Below are positions 8,058 through 14,331 of a stretch of 16,329 nucleotides of DNA, piece by piece. The stretch is from JAKEGK01 sp036507695 (GTDB taxonomy: Bacteria > Pseudomonadota > Gammaproteobacteria > SZUA-152): NCBI GenBank assembly GCA_036507695.1, contig DATCIR010000041.1:1-16329 (forward strand), in the 5' to 3' direction. Each line of letters starts with the position of its first letter. The first letter of the stretch is position 1. The notes under the pieces are model-generated. The model had not been told where the DNA came from, ran no database searches, and saw only the letters and a program-made list of their open reading frames with translations. A program made the translations under genes and the position numbers.

Positions 8058-8731
8058 TAGCGAATTGCCTGTCTTTGCAGAATACTGGAAAATTCGTCTA
8101 TGAATGTTTCATAACGGGATACCAGCCGCTCCAGATCGGTAGCGTAACGGTTATAGCCGATAACAGCTGGAATCGCGGCGAACAGGCCCATGGCGGTTGC
8201 CACCAAGGCTTCAGCGATACCGGGCGCAACCATGGCCAGCGTTGCCTGTTTGACGTTACCGAGGGCGCGGAACGAATTCATGATCCCCCATACCGTGCCA
8301 AACAAACCGACATAGGGGCTGGTGGAACCCACCGTCGCCAGAAACGGCAGGCTGCGTTCGAGACGATCGGTTTCACGCGTCAGTGCCACCCGCATGGCGC
8401 GCTGCGATCCTTCCATCGCCGTCTTGTTATCGATACCTTGCTGCTTGCGCAGCCGGGCGAATTCCTTGAAACCGGCTTCGAAGATATTCGCCATGCCGGA
8501 ATTTTCAAAACGGCCGGAGGTGATTTGATTATAGAGACTGCCCAGGTCTCCGCCGGACCAGAACTTTTCCTCAAATTCTTCCGCGGCGATACGGGCCTTT
8601 TTCATGACGCGCCATTTCTGAAAAATCGCGGTCCAGGACATTACAGAAACCAGCAGCAACAGCCCCAGGACAATCTGGACCAGAACACTGGCGTTACGCA
8701 CCAAACTAATTATTGAAAGATCAGCTTCCAC
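8057..8731 (-). CDS. tolQ: Tol-Pal system protein TolQ
   Basis: TolQ is the MotA/ExbB-type channel subunit that works with TolR and energises TolA. The 224-residue protein is close to the usual length and has three membrane segments (~15-37, ~128-150, ~170-192); the second and third carry the family sequence LATVGSTSPYVGLFGTVWGI and GIAEALVATAMGLFAAIPAV. The start is GTG at 8731, inside the end of ybgC (11-bp overlap), with GGGGAG seven bases upstream (8739-8744). It overlaps tolR by one base at its end. Confidence 0.96.
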   Translation of the reverse strand: MEADLSIISLVRNASVLVQIVLGLLLLVSVMSWTAIFQKWRVMKKARIAAEEFEEKFWSGGDLGSLYNQITSGRFENSGMANIFEAGFKEFARLRKQQGIDNKTAMEGSQRAMRVALTRETDRLERSLPFLATVGSTSPYVGLFGTVWGIMNSFRALGNVKQATLAMVAPGIAEALVATAMGLFAAIPAVIGYNRYATDLERLVSRYETFIDEFSSILQRQAIR

Positions 8732-9122
8732 TGAGTATCTCCCCGCTTATTTTTTCCGGAATGGCCTGTGGCCGTAATGTATCGGCAGTCAAGCATGCAA
8801 CTTTTACCCGGCCAGTACACAAAAGTTGTTTTTCACCTTCGGCCTGACAAATTGTCTGATCGAAAGTCAAACTCGCTTTACCGGTTTTGGAAATTGCAAC
8901 AGAAACGTCGAGCAAGTCGTTAAACTTCGCTGGCTTTACATACTCGAGCTGTACAGAACGTACCGCAAAAATCAGTCCATCTTGTTGCGCCAAGGTATCC
9001 TGCTGGATTCCAAAAGACCGCAGCCATTCAGTGCGCGCCCTTTCGAGAAACTTCAGGTAATTGGCGTAGTAAACAACACCCCCACTATCCGTGTCTTCGT
9101 AATAGACTCGTACCTGCCAAAT
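8721..9122 (-). CDS. ybgC: Acyl-CoA thioesterase YbgC, apparent ATT start
   Basis: YbgC is a hot-dog-fold thioesterase encoded at the head of Tol-Pal operons. The minus-strand frame from 9152 to 8721 encodes the complete family sequence, including VRVYYEDTDSGGVVYYANYL with the catalytic aspartate of the second D in YYEDTD (residue 12) and LKFLERARTEWLR. The frame contains no ATG, GTG, TTG or CTG before that motif, and a TAG lies at 9155-9153. The best start is ATT at 9122, with TAAGG six bases upstream (9129-9133), giving 133 residues against 134 in E. coli. ATC at 9143 is a second choice. An internal TTG at 8993 would yield only 90 residues and delete the active site. The 3' end overlaps tolQ. 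Confidence 0.88.
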   Translation of the reverse strand: MWQVRVYYEDTDSGGVVYYANYLKFLERARTEWLRSFGIQQDTLAQQDGLIFAVRSVQLEYVKPAKFNDLLDVSVAISKTGKASLTFDQTICQAEGEKQLLCTGRVKVACLTADTLRPQAIPEKISGEILSGS

Positions 9123-9128
9123 AAATTC

Positions 9129-9133
9129 CCTTA
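9129..9133 (-). promoter_or_regulatory. Shine-Dalgarno site supporting the ATT start of ybgC
   Basis: TAAGG on the minus strand is six bases from ATT (9122-9120), the normal spacing. It matches five bases of the consensus TAAGGAGGT. Confidence 0.6.
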
Positions 9134-9206
9134 CCCTAACGATCTTGTCCCCCTAAAATTACGCGCTTTGTCACAGATACATGAAACGGTAAAATGCCAA
9201 CCCCGG

Positions 9207-10268
9207 TTAAACCTGCTCGAATAAATCCACGGTGTTGATGGTTTGCGTTTTGCCATTGGCGGGAAACTCCAAACCAAAATGCAGATAAGCGTTGCGCGTC
9301 GCAACCCGGCCACGGGAGGTACGCATCAAGAAGCCTTGCTGAATCAAAAATGGCTCTATCACATCCTCGATCGTACCACGCTCCTCGCTGAGCGCCGCCG
9401 CGATATTATCCAGTCCCACGGGACCGCCGTCGAATTTTTCGATGACGGCCAGCAATAACTTCCGGTCCAGCAAATCAAAGCCGTGGACATCGACATCCAG
9501 CAAATCCAGCGCCCGGTCGGCGACGTCAGAGCTGATGGTACCATTGGACTTTATTTCCGCGTAATCCCGTACCCGGCGTAATAAACGGTTGGCGATGCGC
9601 GGTGTGCCGCGCGAGCGTTTGGCGACTTCCTGCGCGCCGGATTGCTCTATCTCGACCCCGAGAATGATTGCCGAACGCTGCACTATTTTGGTGAGTTCCT
9701 GGTGCGAATAAAACTCCAGGCGCTGAACAATGCCGAACCGGTCGCGCAATGGAGACGTTAGCAAGCCCGCTCGGGTCGTCGCCCCGACGAGCGTAAACGG
9801 CGGTAGATCCAGCTTTACCGAGCGCGCCGCCGGTCCTTCGCCAATCATGATATCCAGCTGATAATCTTCCATGGCGGGGTACAGCACTTCCTCGATCATG
9901 GGGCTCAGGCGATGAATTTCGTCAACAAACAAGACATCGCGCGGCTCCAGGTTGGTTAACAGCGCCGCCAGATCACCGGGGCGCTCCAGAACCGGGCCGG
10001 AGGTTTGTTTTAAATTAACCCCCATTTCGTTCGCGATAATATGCGCCAAGGTGGTTTTACCCAGACCCGGCGGACCAAAAATCAGGGTATGGTCCAGGGC
10101 TTCGCCGCGCTTTCTGGCGGCCGGAATAAAAATCTCCATCTGTTCCTTCACACCCGGCTGACCCACATAGTCCTGCAAGGTTTTGGGGCGGATGGCCCGC
10201 TCGTGCACATCGTCTTTAGTATCGGCCGGGTGTTTTTTGGCGCTAATCAATCTATCCGCTTCTATCAT
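9207..10268 (-). CDS. ruvB: Holliday junction branch migration helicase RuvB
   Basis: RuvB is the hexameric AAA+ motor that drives branch migration with RuvA. The 353-residue protein is slightly longer than the usual ~336. It has the RuvB signature RPKTLQDYVGQ (27-37), Walker A GPPGLGKT (65-72), Walker B DEIH (116-119), sensor GATTRAG (162-168), the SPLRDRFG segment (172-179) and a winged-helix C-terminal domain ending GFLMRTSRGRVAT plus a ~25-residue tail. The start is ATG at 10268, 54 bp after ruvA; no clear ribosome-binding site is seen. The next gene, ybgC, begins 84 bp downstream. Confidence 0.97.
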   Translation of the reverse strand: MIEADRLISAKKHPADTKDDVHERAIRPKTLQDYVGQPGVKEQMEIFIPAARKRGEALDHTLIFGPPGLGKTTLAHIIANEMGVNLKQTSGPVLERPGDLAALLTNLEPRDVLFVDEIHRLSPMIEEVLYPAMEDYQLDIMIGEGPAARSVKLDLPPFTLVGATTRAGLLTSPLRDRFGIVQRLEFYSHQELTKIVQRSAIILGVEIEQSGAQEVAKRSRGTPRIANRLLRRVRDYAEIKSNGTISSDVADRALDLLDVDVHGFDLLDRKLLLAVIEKFDGGPVGLDNIAAALSEERGTIEDVIEPFLIQQGFLMRTSRGRVATRNAYLHFGLEFPANGKTQTINTVDLFEQV

Positions 10269-10322
10269 GGCGCGTTTTCGCTTATTTATTTAACGTGAGT
10301 TGTGTAATTACCAGATACCGGC

Positions 10323-10931
10323 TCAACTGGATACTGACTGCAAAGCCCGGCGAATGATTTCTTCACTGGGTAATCCTTTGGTATTGATACCGCTGACCAT
10401 GCGGCTTGCTTCGGGTGGTTTAAATCCAAGCGTAATCAGCGCACTGACCGCATCCTTGATTTCATCCGGCGGCATTGCGTCAGTGGACGGACCCGCCATG
10501 GCGCCCGGCACCGAGGCTTCCGGCGCCAAATCTTTCAACCGGTCACGCATTTCAATTATCAGGCGTTCGGCGGTCTTTTTTCCCACACCCGGAATGCGCG
10601 TCAGGCCTGCGATGTCGTTGCTTTTTACCGTCATAACAAATTCATGACAGGACATACCGGACAGCAAGGCTAACGCAAGTTTGCCGCCTACCCCGGACAC
10701 CTTGATCAAACTTCGAAACAGCGCGCGGTCAGTTTCCTTGATGAACCCAAATAACAGATGCGCATCTTCGCGCACGGCAAGATGTGTGTACAGAGTGATG
10801 ACTTCGCCAATCATGGGAAGCTCATAAAAAGTTGACATTGGCGCTTCCACTTCATAACCCACGCCATTTACATCAACCAGCAGGTGAGGGGCCTTTTTCT
10901 CGATCAGCACACCGCGTAAGCGTCCAATCAT
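10323..10931 (-). CDS. ruvA: Holliday junction DNA-binding protein RuvA
   Basis: RuvA tetramers hold the four-way junction open and load RuvB. The 202-residue protein has the OB-fold domain (MIGRLRGVLIEKK...VDVNGVGYEVEAP), two helix-hairpin-helix motifs (LIKVSGVGGKLALALL and LTRIPGVGKKTAERLI), an acidic/Pro-rich linker (~140-155) and the C-terminal RuvB-contact domain (AVSALITLGFKPPEASRMV). The start is ATG at 10931, six bases after the ruvC stop. All domains are present and the length is normal. Confidence 0.97.
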   Translation of the reverse strand: MIGRLRGVLIEKKAPHLLVDVNGVGYEVEAPMSTFYELPMIGEVITLYTHLAVREDAHLLFGFIKETDRALFRSLIKVSGVGGKLALALLSGMSCHEFVMTVKSNDIAGLTRIPGVGKKTAERLIIEMRDRLKDLAPEASVPGAMAGPSTDAMPPDEIKDAVSALITLGFKPPEASRMVSGINTKGLPSEEIIRRALQSVSS

Positions 10932-10937
10932 AAATCG

Positions 10938-11456
10938 CTACCAATAACGTCCTTTGCGCATACCCTTAATACCCTGCATCCTGGCCAGCGTATTGTTGGT
11001 ATTGGCATGACACATCGCGATCGCCAGGGCATCGGCGGCATCCGCCTGTGGCACCGCGGATAATTTCAAGAGCACCTGAATCATATGCTGCACCTGTTCC
11101 TTGGCCGCGTTGCCCTTTCCCACCACGGATTGTTTAACCTCGGTGGGCGTGTACTCGTGGATGGCAATGGCGCGATTCACCACGGCGCAAATGGCGGCGC
11201 CGCGCGCCTGTCCGAGTTTTAGCGCCGAATCCACGTTGCGGTGAATAAAGACTTTTTCGATGGCGGCCTGATCCGGTGAATATTGAATGAGTAGCTCTTG
11301 TATGCCGTTAAAAATAATTCGCAGGCGTTCCGGCCAGTCTGCCTCGGCGGCCCGGATACAGCCGCTGGCAACATACTCGGCATGATAGCCGTCGCTTTCA
11401 ATGACGCCGTAACCGGTAACCCGTGAGCCGGGATCAATGCCGAGTATTCGTGTCAC
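10938..11456 (-). CDS. ruvC: Holliday junction resolvase RuvC
   Basis: RuvC cuts Holliday junctions symmetrically as a dimer. The 172-residue protein keeps the four acidic catalytic residues: D8 in GIDPG, E67 in IEKVF, and D139 and D142 in DAADALAIA. The start is GTG at 11456. Its bases overlap, as GTGA, the TGA that closes the frame of the upstream yebC remnant, so RuvC translation was probably once coupled to yebC. The nearest good ribosome-binding site, GAGG, is ~14 bases upstream and better placed for the four-codon ATG..TGA piece at the end of the yebC frame. Confidence 0.96.
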   Translation of the reverse strand: MTRILGIDPGSRVTGYGVIESDGYHAEYVASGCIRAAEADWPERLRIIFNGIQELLIQYSPDQAAIEKVFIHRNVDSALKLGQARGAAICAVVNRAIAIHEYTPTEVKQSVVGKGNAAKEQVQHMIQVLLKLSAVPQADAADALAIAMCHANTNNTLARMQGIKGMRKGRYW

Positions 11457-11920
11457 AGTTGGGCCATAACCTCGTGAGAAATTTCAATAGTGGAATGCAC
11501 TTTTTACACATCATCAAGAAAATCTTCCGCGGCGGTTTGCCGGGCGCCTTCCAGAATTTTTTCCTTAGCACTGCCGTGCGGAAAGGTGATCATGCCCACT
11601 TTGTTAAACAGGAATGCCACCAGGCTATAGGCGCCCAGATTACCGCCGTGATAGCCTTCATCAACGATTGCTTCGTAATTCTCCGCAGTCGCTTCCCCCG
11701 AACCGGGTTTGACCGCGCGGTCAATGGTGTCGCGCGTCATATTCTGGCCAAGCGCCTTGTCAATCGCCGTACTCAACCGCGGATTCGACACGTAATCGCT
11801 GCCCGCAGAACGCGCGGAAACCGTAATTTCGCGGATTAACTTGGTGAATAACATGCCGCTTTTGGCATCCTGCACGCCTTTACGAAAGCGAATATTTGCC
11901 CGCTTGCTATGCCCGGCCAT
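11453..11920 (-). pseudogene. yebC: yebC remnant: two in-frame deletions and a nonsense codon
   Basis: Intact YebC/PmpR-family proteins are ~245 residues, bind DNA or assist translation, and are often encoded directly upstream of ruvC. Here an open frame of 138 residues runs from ATG 11920 (good AAGGAAG site) to TAA at 11506-11504. It begins MAGHSKRANIRFRKGVQDAK and matches the family, but lacks ~29 residues between EGY and GGNLG and ~63 residues between TAAED and FLDDV. After the TAA the same frame continues KVHSTIEISHEVMAQL to TGA (11455-11453), which matches the family C-terminus (DDVQxVY...EISDEV). The TAA therefore stands where a Gln codon (CAA) is expected. The near-invariant Trp of SKWAN is Arg. 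I judge it non-functional; a full-length paralogue elsewhere is possible. Confidence 0.88.
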
Positions 11921-12056
11921 GCCTTCCTTAAACCTTCGGCGAATAACAACTCATCAAAAAACAATGGGCCAGTTTACCATTGCCCGGTGTGCGGAGCGAG
12001 CACCCCGTTGCACACCAATTATTCTTAATTTAAACCAAGCGTACCGGCGGATTTTT

Positions 12057-12064
12057 GCTAGAAT
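12057..12064 (+). promoter_or_regulatory. Candidate extended -10 promoter for the lipoprotein gene
   Basis: TGCTAGAAT contains TAGAAT (12059-12064, one mismatch to TATAAT) preceded by the TGn of an extended -10. The -35 position is poor. A separate TTGACC at 12071 has no convincing -10. Confidence 0.35.
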
Positions 12065-12079
12065 ACGGGCTTGACCCTC

Positions 12080-12107
12080 ATTATGGTTAATTTTTACACA
12101 TACACAA
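12080..12107 (-). promoter_or_regulatory. Candidate promoter toward yebC-ruvCAB
   Basis: On the minus strand TTGTGT and CATAAT (12085-12080, one mismatch to TATAAT) are 16 bp apart. The -35 matches only TTG. It would start a ~155-nt leader before the yebC remnant. Confidence 0.3.
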
Positions 12108-12253
12108 GCTGCCTGGCGCATTAAATTCTACCGCGGATTTTCGTTATCCCCCCCTGAAACCATTACCGAGAACGAGAGAACGTAATGCACAGACAGATGC
12201 CGAACGGCAGAACACAACCCGGTGAATCCAATACATTTGTTGTGAAGCAGTTA

Positions 12254-12874
12254 ATGACTTTTCGTATTCCGCGCATGCTCATCCCGGTTCTGTTGCTTGT
12301 TGCCGCCAGTGGTTGCAGCAGCTTGGGGATTAAATATCCGGAAATGCGCGGGCGCGTCTTGCATGAAATCCATGATACTCCTATACCCGCGACCACCGTG
12401 GTTGCCTTATGGCGCGGCAAACCCAACACCACCGCCGGTGTAAAAGCGATTTGTTATCACGTGGAAACCACCGTCAGCAACGAAAAAGGTTTGTTCACCA
12501 TTCCCGCCTGGCGCGAATCCGGTGAATTTAACGATCTCGCCGAGAAAGCCGTACACGTTTATGCCTACCGGAAAACTTATCGCGCATCGGAACTAACCAG
12601 CCAAATTATTACGCCAAAAAATTATATTTATTATCTGGCCAAGCCGCGCGCGTTGGATGATGAAACCGTGGCGCGGCAAGAGCGACTGCGTTACTTGCAG
12701 CTCTTGGTCGGGGATACCCTCTGTGATTTGGAAGGCAAAAGCCGGGGCAACCTGCAACCGATGTACACCGCGATAGTACAAGAGGCGGAAGAACTGGCGG
12801 TAACGGAGCAAGACCGTGAGGTCGTGCAAAAAATAAAAAGCTGGCTGTCGTTTGTGACAGCATCCGGGAACTAA
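12254..12874 (+). CDS. Predicted lipoprotein with carboxypeptidase-regulatory-like domain
   Basis: I do not recognise a named family. From ATG 12254 the protein has 206 residues, with a lipoprotein signal peptide (MTFRIPRMLIPVLLLVAASG) and lipidated C21. Residues ~28-100 (MRGRVLHEIHDTPIPATTVV...TVSNEKGLFTIPAW) have the pattern of a carboxypeptidase-regulatory-like beta-sandwich, where a G-x-V strand, a P-[IL]-x-[GA]-x-x-V strand and an [ND]-x-x-G-x-F turn recur. The C-terminal ~90 residues are helical and charged. An ATG at 12185 gives 23 extra residues but an implausibly long n-region; the codon at 12254 has only a modest GAAG site. It is the only plus-strand gene in the window and converges, with three bases between stops, on the oxidoreductase gene. 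An envelope-anchored binding role is inferred. Confidence 0.75.
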   Translation: MTFRIPRMLIPVLLLVAASGCSSLGIKYPEMRGRVLHEIHDTPIPATTVVALWRGKPNTTAGVKAICYHVETTVSNEKGLFTIPAWRESGEFNDLAEKAVHVYAYRKTYRASELTSQIITPKNYIYYLAKPRALDDETVARQERLRYLQLLVGDTLCDLEGKSRGNLQPMYTAIVQEAEELAVTEQDREVVQKIKSWLSFVTASGN

Positions 12875-12877
12875 CCC

Positions 12878-13756
12878 TTATAACTCTTCCTTGGGAGGGT
12901 TAATGACATCGTATACCGCCGTATAATCCATGTCCTGCATGCCTCGTGCGACAACTAAAGCAATCAGTTCCTTGACGCCCTGCACATGATGCGCATTCAA
13001 ACCCAGTTCTTCCGCTTGCTCCAAAAACAGTTTCAAATCCCTTTCAAGATTCCTGGCTGGCAGGGCGGATCTGGCATAATCGCGCCCCAAAAGCCGCGGC
13101 AACTTCTGATCAAACAGGGGTGTATACAAGGGCGAAACACGCAGCAAATCCATAAACAGATCAATATCGAGTCCTTGCTCCTTAACCAAGCCAATGCTGG
13201 TTGAAAACGCACACACCAATGTTGCCGCCATTTGCTGCAAGGCCAGTTTGGTGGCAACCGCATCGCCCACAGCGCCGATATAAGCTACCCGGCTCGACAA
13301 ATCATTTAACAAACCGCTGACCTGTTGGTATTCCTGCTCCGTGGAACCGACCAGTAATTGCAGATTGCCATTCGCCACATCATCAACACTGCCAATGGCG
13401 GCCACTTCAATATAACGAGCCTGATGCGCCTGAAACGCATCCATCAATGCCTGGCTGCGGGAAGAATTAGCGGCCCCAAAATTTATCACAACGCGTTCAT
13501 GCAGCTCATGCGCCCAGTCCACATCAAATACCACCTCTTGTATGGCAACCACGTCGGGCAACACACACACAATGGTTTTGGCGCTTTTAATGGCGTTGGC
13601 CGCGGATGACTTTACTATCGCGCCCGCCTCAGCCAGCGATACCAGTTTTTCCGGGGTACGGTTCCAGACATTGAGCGGATAGTGTTTGGCAAGCAAACGC
13701 CGCGCGATCGCATCGCCCATTGCGCCGAATCCAAACAGGGAGACCGCTTCTGACAT
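12878..13756 (-). CDS. NAD(P)-dependent oxidoreductase, beta-hydroxyacid dehydrogenase family
   Basis: The 292-residue protein has the layout of the 3-hydroxyisobutyrate / glyoxylate-succinic semialdehyde reductase family: N-terminal Rossmann domain with GFGAMG (9-14), WNRTPEK (31-37, an NADPH-type loop), VLPD (65-68), and an all-helical C-terminal domain with the catalytic lysine K170 in GDAVATKLALQQ. The substrate loop that is usually [DE]APVSGG/S reads EVAAIGS (117-123), and the usual asparagine pair after the lysine is replaced by LQ. The substrate is therefore unclear. The start is ATG at 13756 with AAGG ten bases upstream. A MITE-like element is inserted 22 bp upstream of this start. 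Confidence 0.88.
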   Translation of the reverse strand: MSEAVSLFGFGAMGDAIARRLLAKHYPLNVWNRTPEKLVSLAEAGAIVKSSAANAIKSAKTIVCVLPDVVAIQEVVFDVDWAHELHERVVINFGAANSSRSQALMDAFQAHQARYIEVAAIGSVDDVANGNLQLLVGSTEQEYQQVSGLLNDLSSRVAYIGAVGDAVATKLALQQMAATLVCAFSTSIGLVKEQGLDIDLFMDLLRVSPLYTPLFDQKLPRLLGRDYARSALPARNLERDLKLFLEQAEELGLNAHHVQGVKELIALVVARGMQDMDYTAVYDVINPPKEEL

Positions 13757-13770
13757 TGTTTTTTAACCTT

Positions 13771-13778
13771 CATGAAAC
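13771..13778. repeat. Target-site duplication, left copy (CATGAAAC)
   Basis: CATGAAAC abuts the left terminal repeat of the MITE-like element and is repeated exactly at 13937-13944 on its other side. Confidence 0.85.
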
Positions 13779-13936
13779 GTAACTACTCACCCGTGGGCGG
13801 CGCCGGTGTCTCCTGCCGGGGGACGCCACAAGTACGTCCCTGTAGGCTCGACTGCGGCCATCCCTGGCCGCAGACGCCCCCGGCAGGAGACACCCGCACC
13901 GCTTTAACCTAGGCTGCACACGGGGTGAGTAGTTAC
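13779..13936. mobile_element. MITE-like element, complete copy (158 bp)
   Basis: The element is bounded by perfect 14-bp terminal inverted repeats, GTAACTACTCACCC (13779-13792) and GGGTGAGTAGTTAC (13923-13936), and flanked by an exact 8-bp duplication. Inside are nested inverted repeats: an 18-bp perfect pair (13805-13822 with 13877-13894), a 6-bp GGGACG/CGTCCC hairpin (13820-13840) and a 9-bp apical hairpin CTGCGGCCA-TCCC-TGGCCGCAG (13852-13873). It has no coding capacity. It would need a transposase supplied in trans from an element with the same ends, which is not in this window. A second copy starts at 16219. Confidence 0.88.
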
Positions 13937-13944
13937 CATGAAAC
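13937..13944. repeat. Target-site duplication, right copy (CATGAAAC)
   Basis: This is the exact 8-bp match to 13771-13778, immediately outside the right terminal repeat. Confidence 0.85.
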
Positions 13945-13956
13945 TTTAATTCGTTA

Positions 13957-13962
13957 AGTATA
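13957..13962 (-). promoter_or_regulatory. Candidate native -10 of the oxidoreductase gene, now separated by the MITE
   Basis: TATACT on the minus strand (one mismatch to TATAAT) would lie ~35 bp from the start codon if the element and one target copy were removed. With the insertion it is ~195 bp away. The -35 position is poor. The plus strand also reads TATAAT at 13959-13964. Confidence 0.4.
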
Positions 13963-13964
13963 AT

Positions 13965-14331
13965 TCAGGCATGATTAATTTGCCGGGTCATTTCGCCGAA
14001 CGCTTGCAATAGGTTGTTCCGAATAAGCGAAGGAGCAAGGTGGACGCGAGTTTTCAGGTTCACAATCCGCTGGTAATGCGCAGAAGCACACTTACGCCCA
14101 CTGTTGACGGATAGTGTGAACATTCTTGACGAACCAGCGCTATGCCTGTGGAGGTTCCAGTTACAAATTCACAACTGCCAATAACGCAATGGCGAGGTGA
14201 TCAAGCCCCTGTGCCACTGCGCGAATCCGGCCGCCCGCTGTGCGGTGCAGTAACAAATATCGATTAGCAAGCCGTTGAAAACACCATCGGCGTTGGACGG
14301 TTGATTCGAGCAATCAACCGGTTACTCGGAT
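13965..14331. other. Intergenic stretch without a recognised gene
   Basis: All six frames are broken by stops. A 41-codon plus-strand frame (14142-14267) lacks a ribosome-binding site. GTTCACA (14059-14065) and TGTGAAC (14115-14121) are inverted but far apart. Apart from the stem-loop at 14298-14320, nothing identifiable was seen; it may be decayed sequence. Confidence 0.5.
14298..14320 (-). terminator. Stem-loop just after the 610-residue gene
   Basis: CGGTTGATT (14298-14306) and AATCAACCG (14312-14320) form a perfect 9-bp stem with a 5-nt loop, 11 nt past the minus-strand stop. No T-run follows, so it is not a standard intrinsic terminator; it may mark or protect the mRNA 3' end. Confidence 0.4.

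Larger units (their letters stand above)
11921..12253. other. Divergent intergenic region between the yebC remnant and the lipoprotein gene
   Basis: No gene is supported here. On the minus strand it holds the yebC ribosome-binding site (11924-11930). GGTGTGC (11986-11992) and GCACACC (12010-12016) could pair as a 7-bp stem in the leader of the ruv transcript. Candidate promoters for both directions lie at 12057-12085. The frame of the lipoprotein is open to an earlier ATG at 12185, preceded by GAGAG, so part of this stretch may be coding. Confidence 0.6.

Noticed and set aside
8721..8993. A 90-residue ybgC starting at TTG 8993
   Set aside because: The frame continues upstream with the full family N-terminus including the catalytic YYEDTD motif, so the shorter version is an artefact of start-codon rules.
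11504..11506. Reassignment of TAA to glutamine, suggested by TAA at a conserved Gln position in yebC
   Set aside because: tolB, pal and tolR end with TAA exactly where their families end, so TAA is a normal stop here; the yebC case is a nonsense mutation.
12071..12099. Plus-strand promoter from TTGACC
   Set aside because: Nothing close to TATAAT occurs at 16-18 bp spacing; the extended -10 at 12057 is better.
13779..13936. CRISPR or tandem-repeat interpretation of the 13.8-kb repeat
   Set aside because: The two copies are 2.4 kb apart, have terminal inverted repeats and a target duplication, and show no spacer structure.
14142..14267. Small plus-strand ORF of 41 codons
   Set aside because: No ribosome-binding site, no recognisable sequence and no context; chance ORFs of this size are expected.
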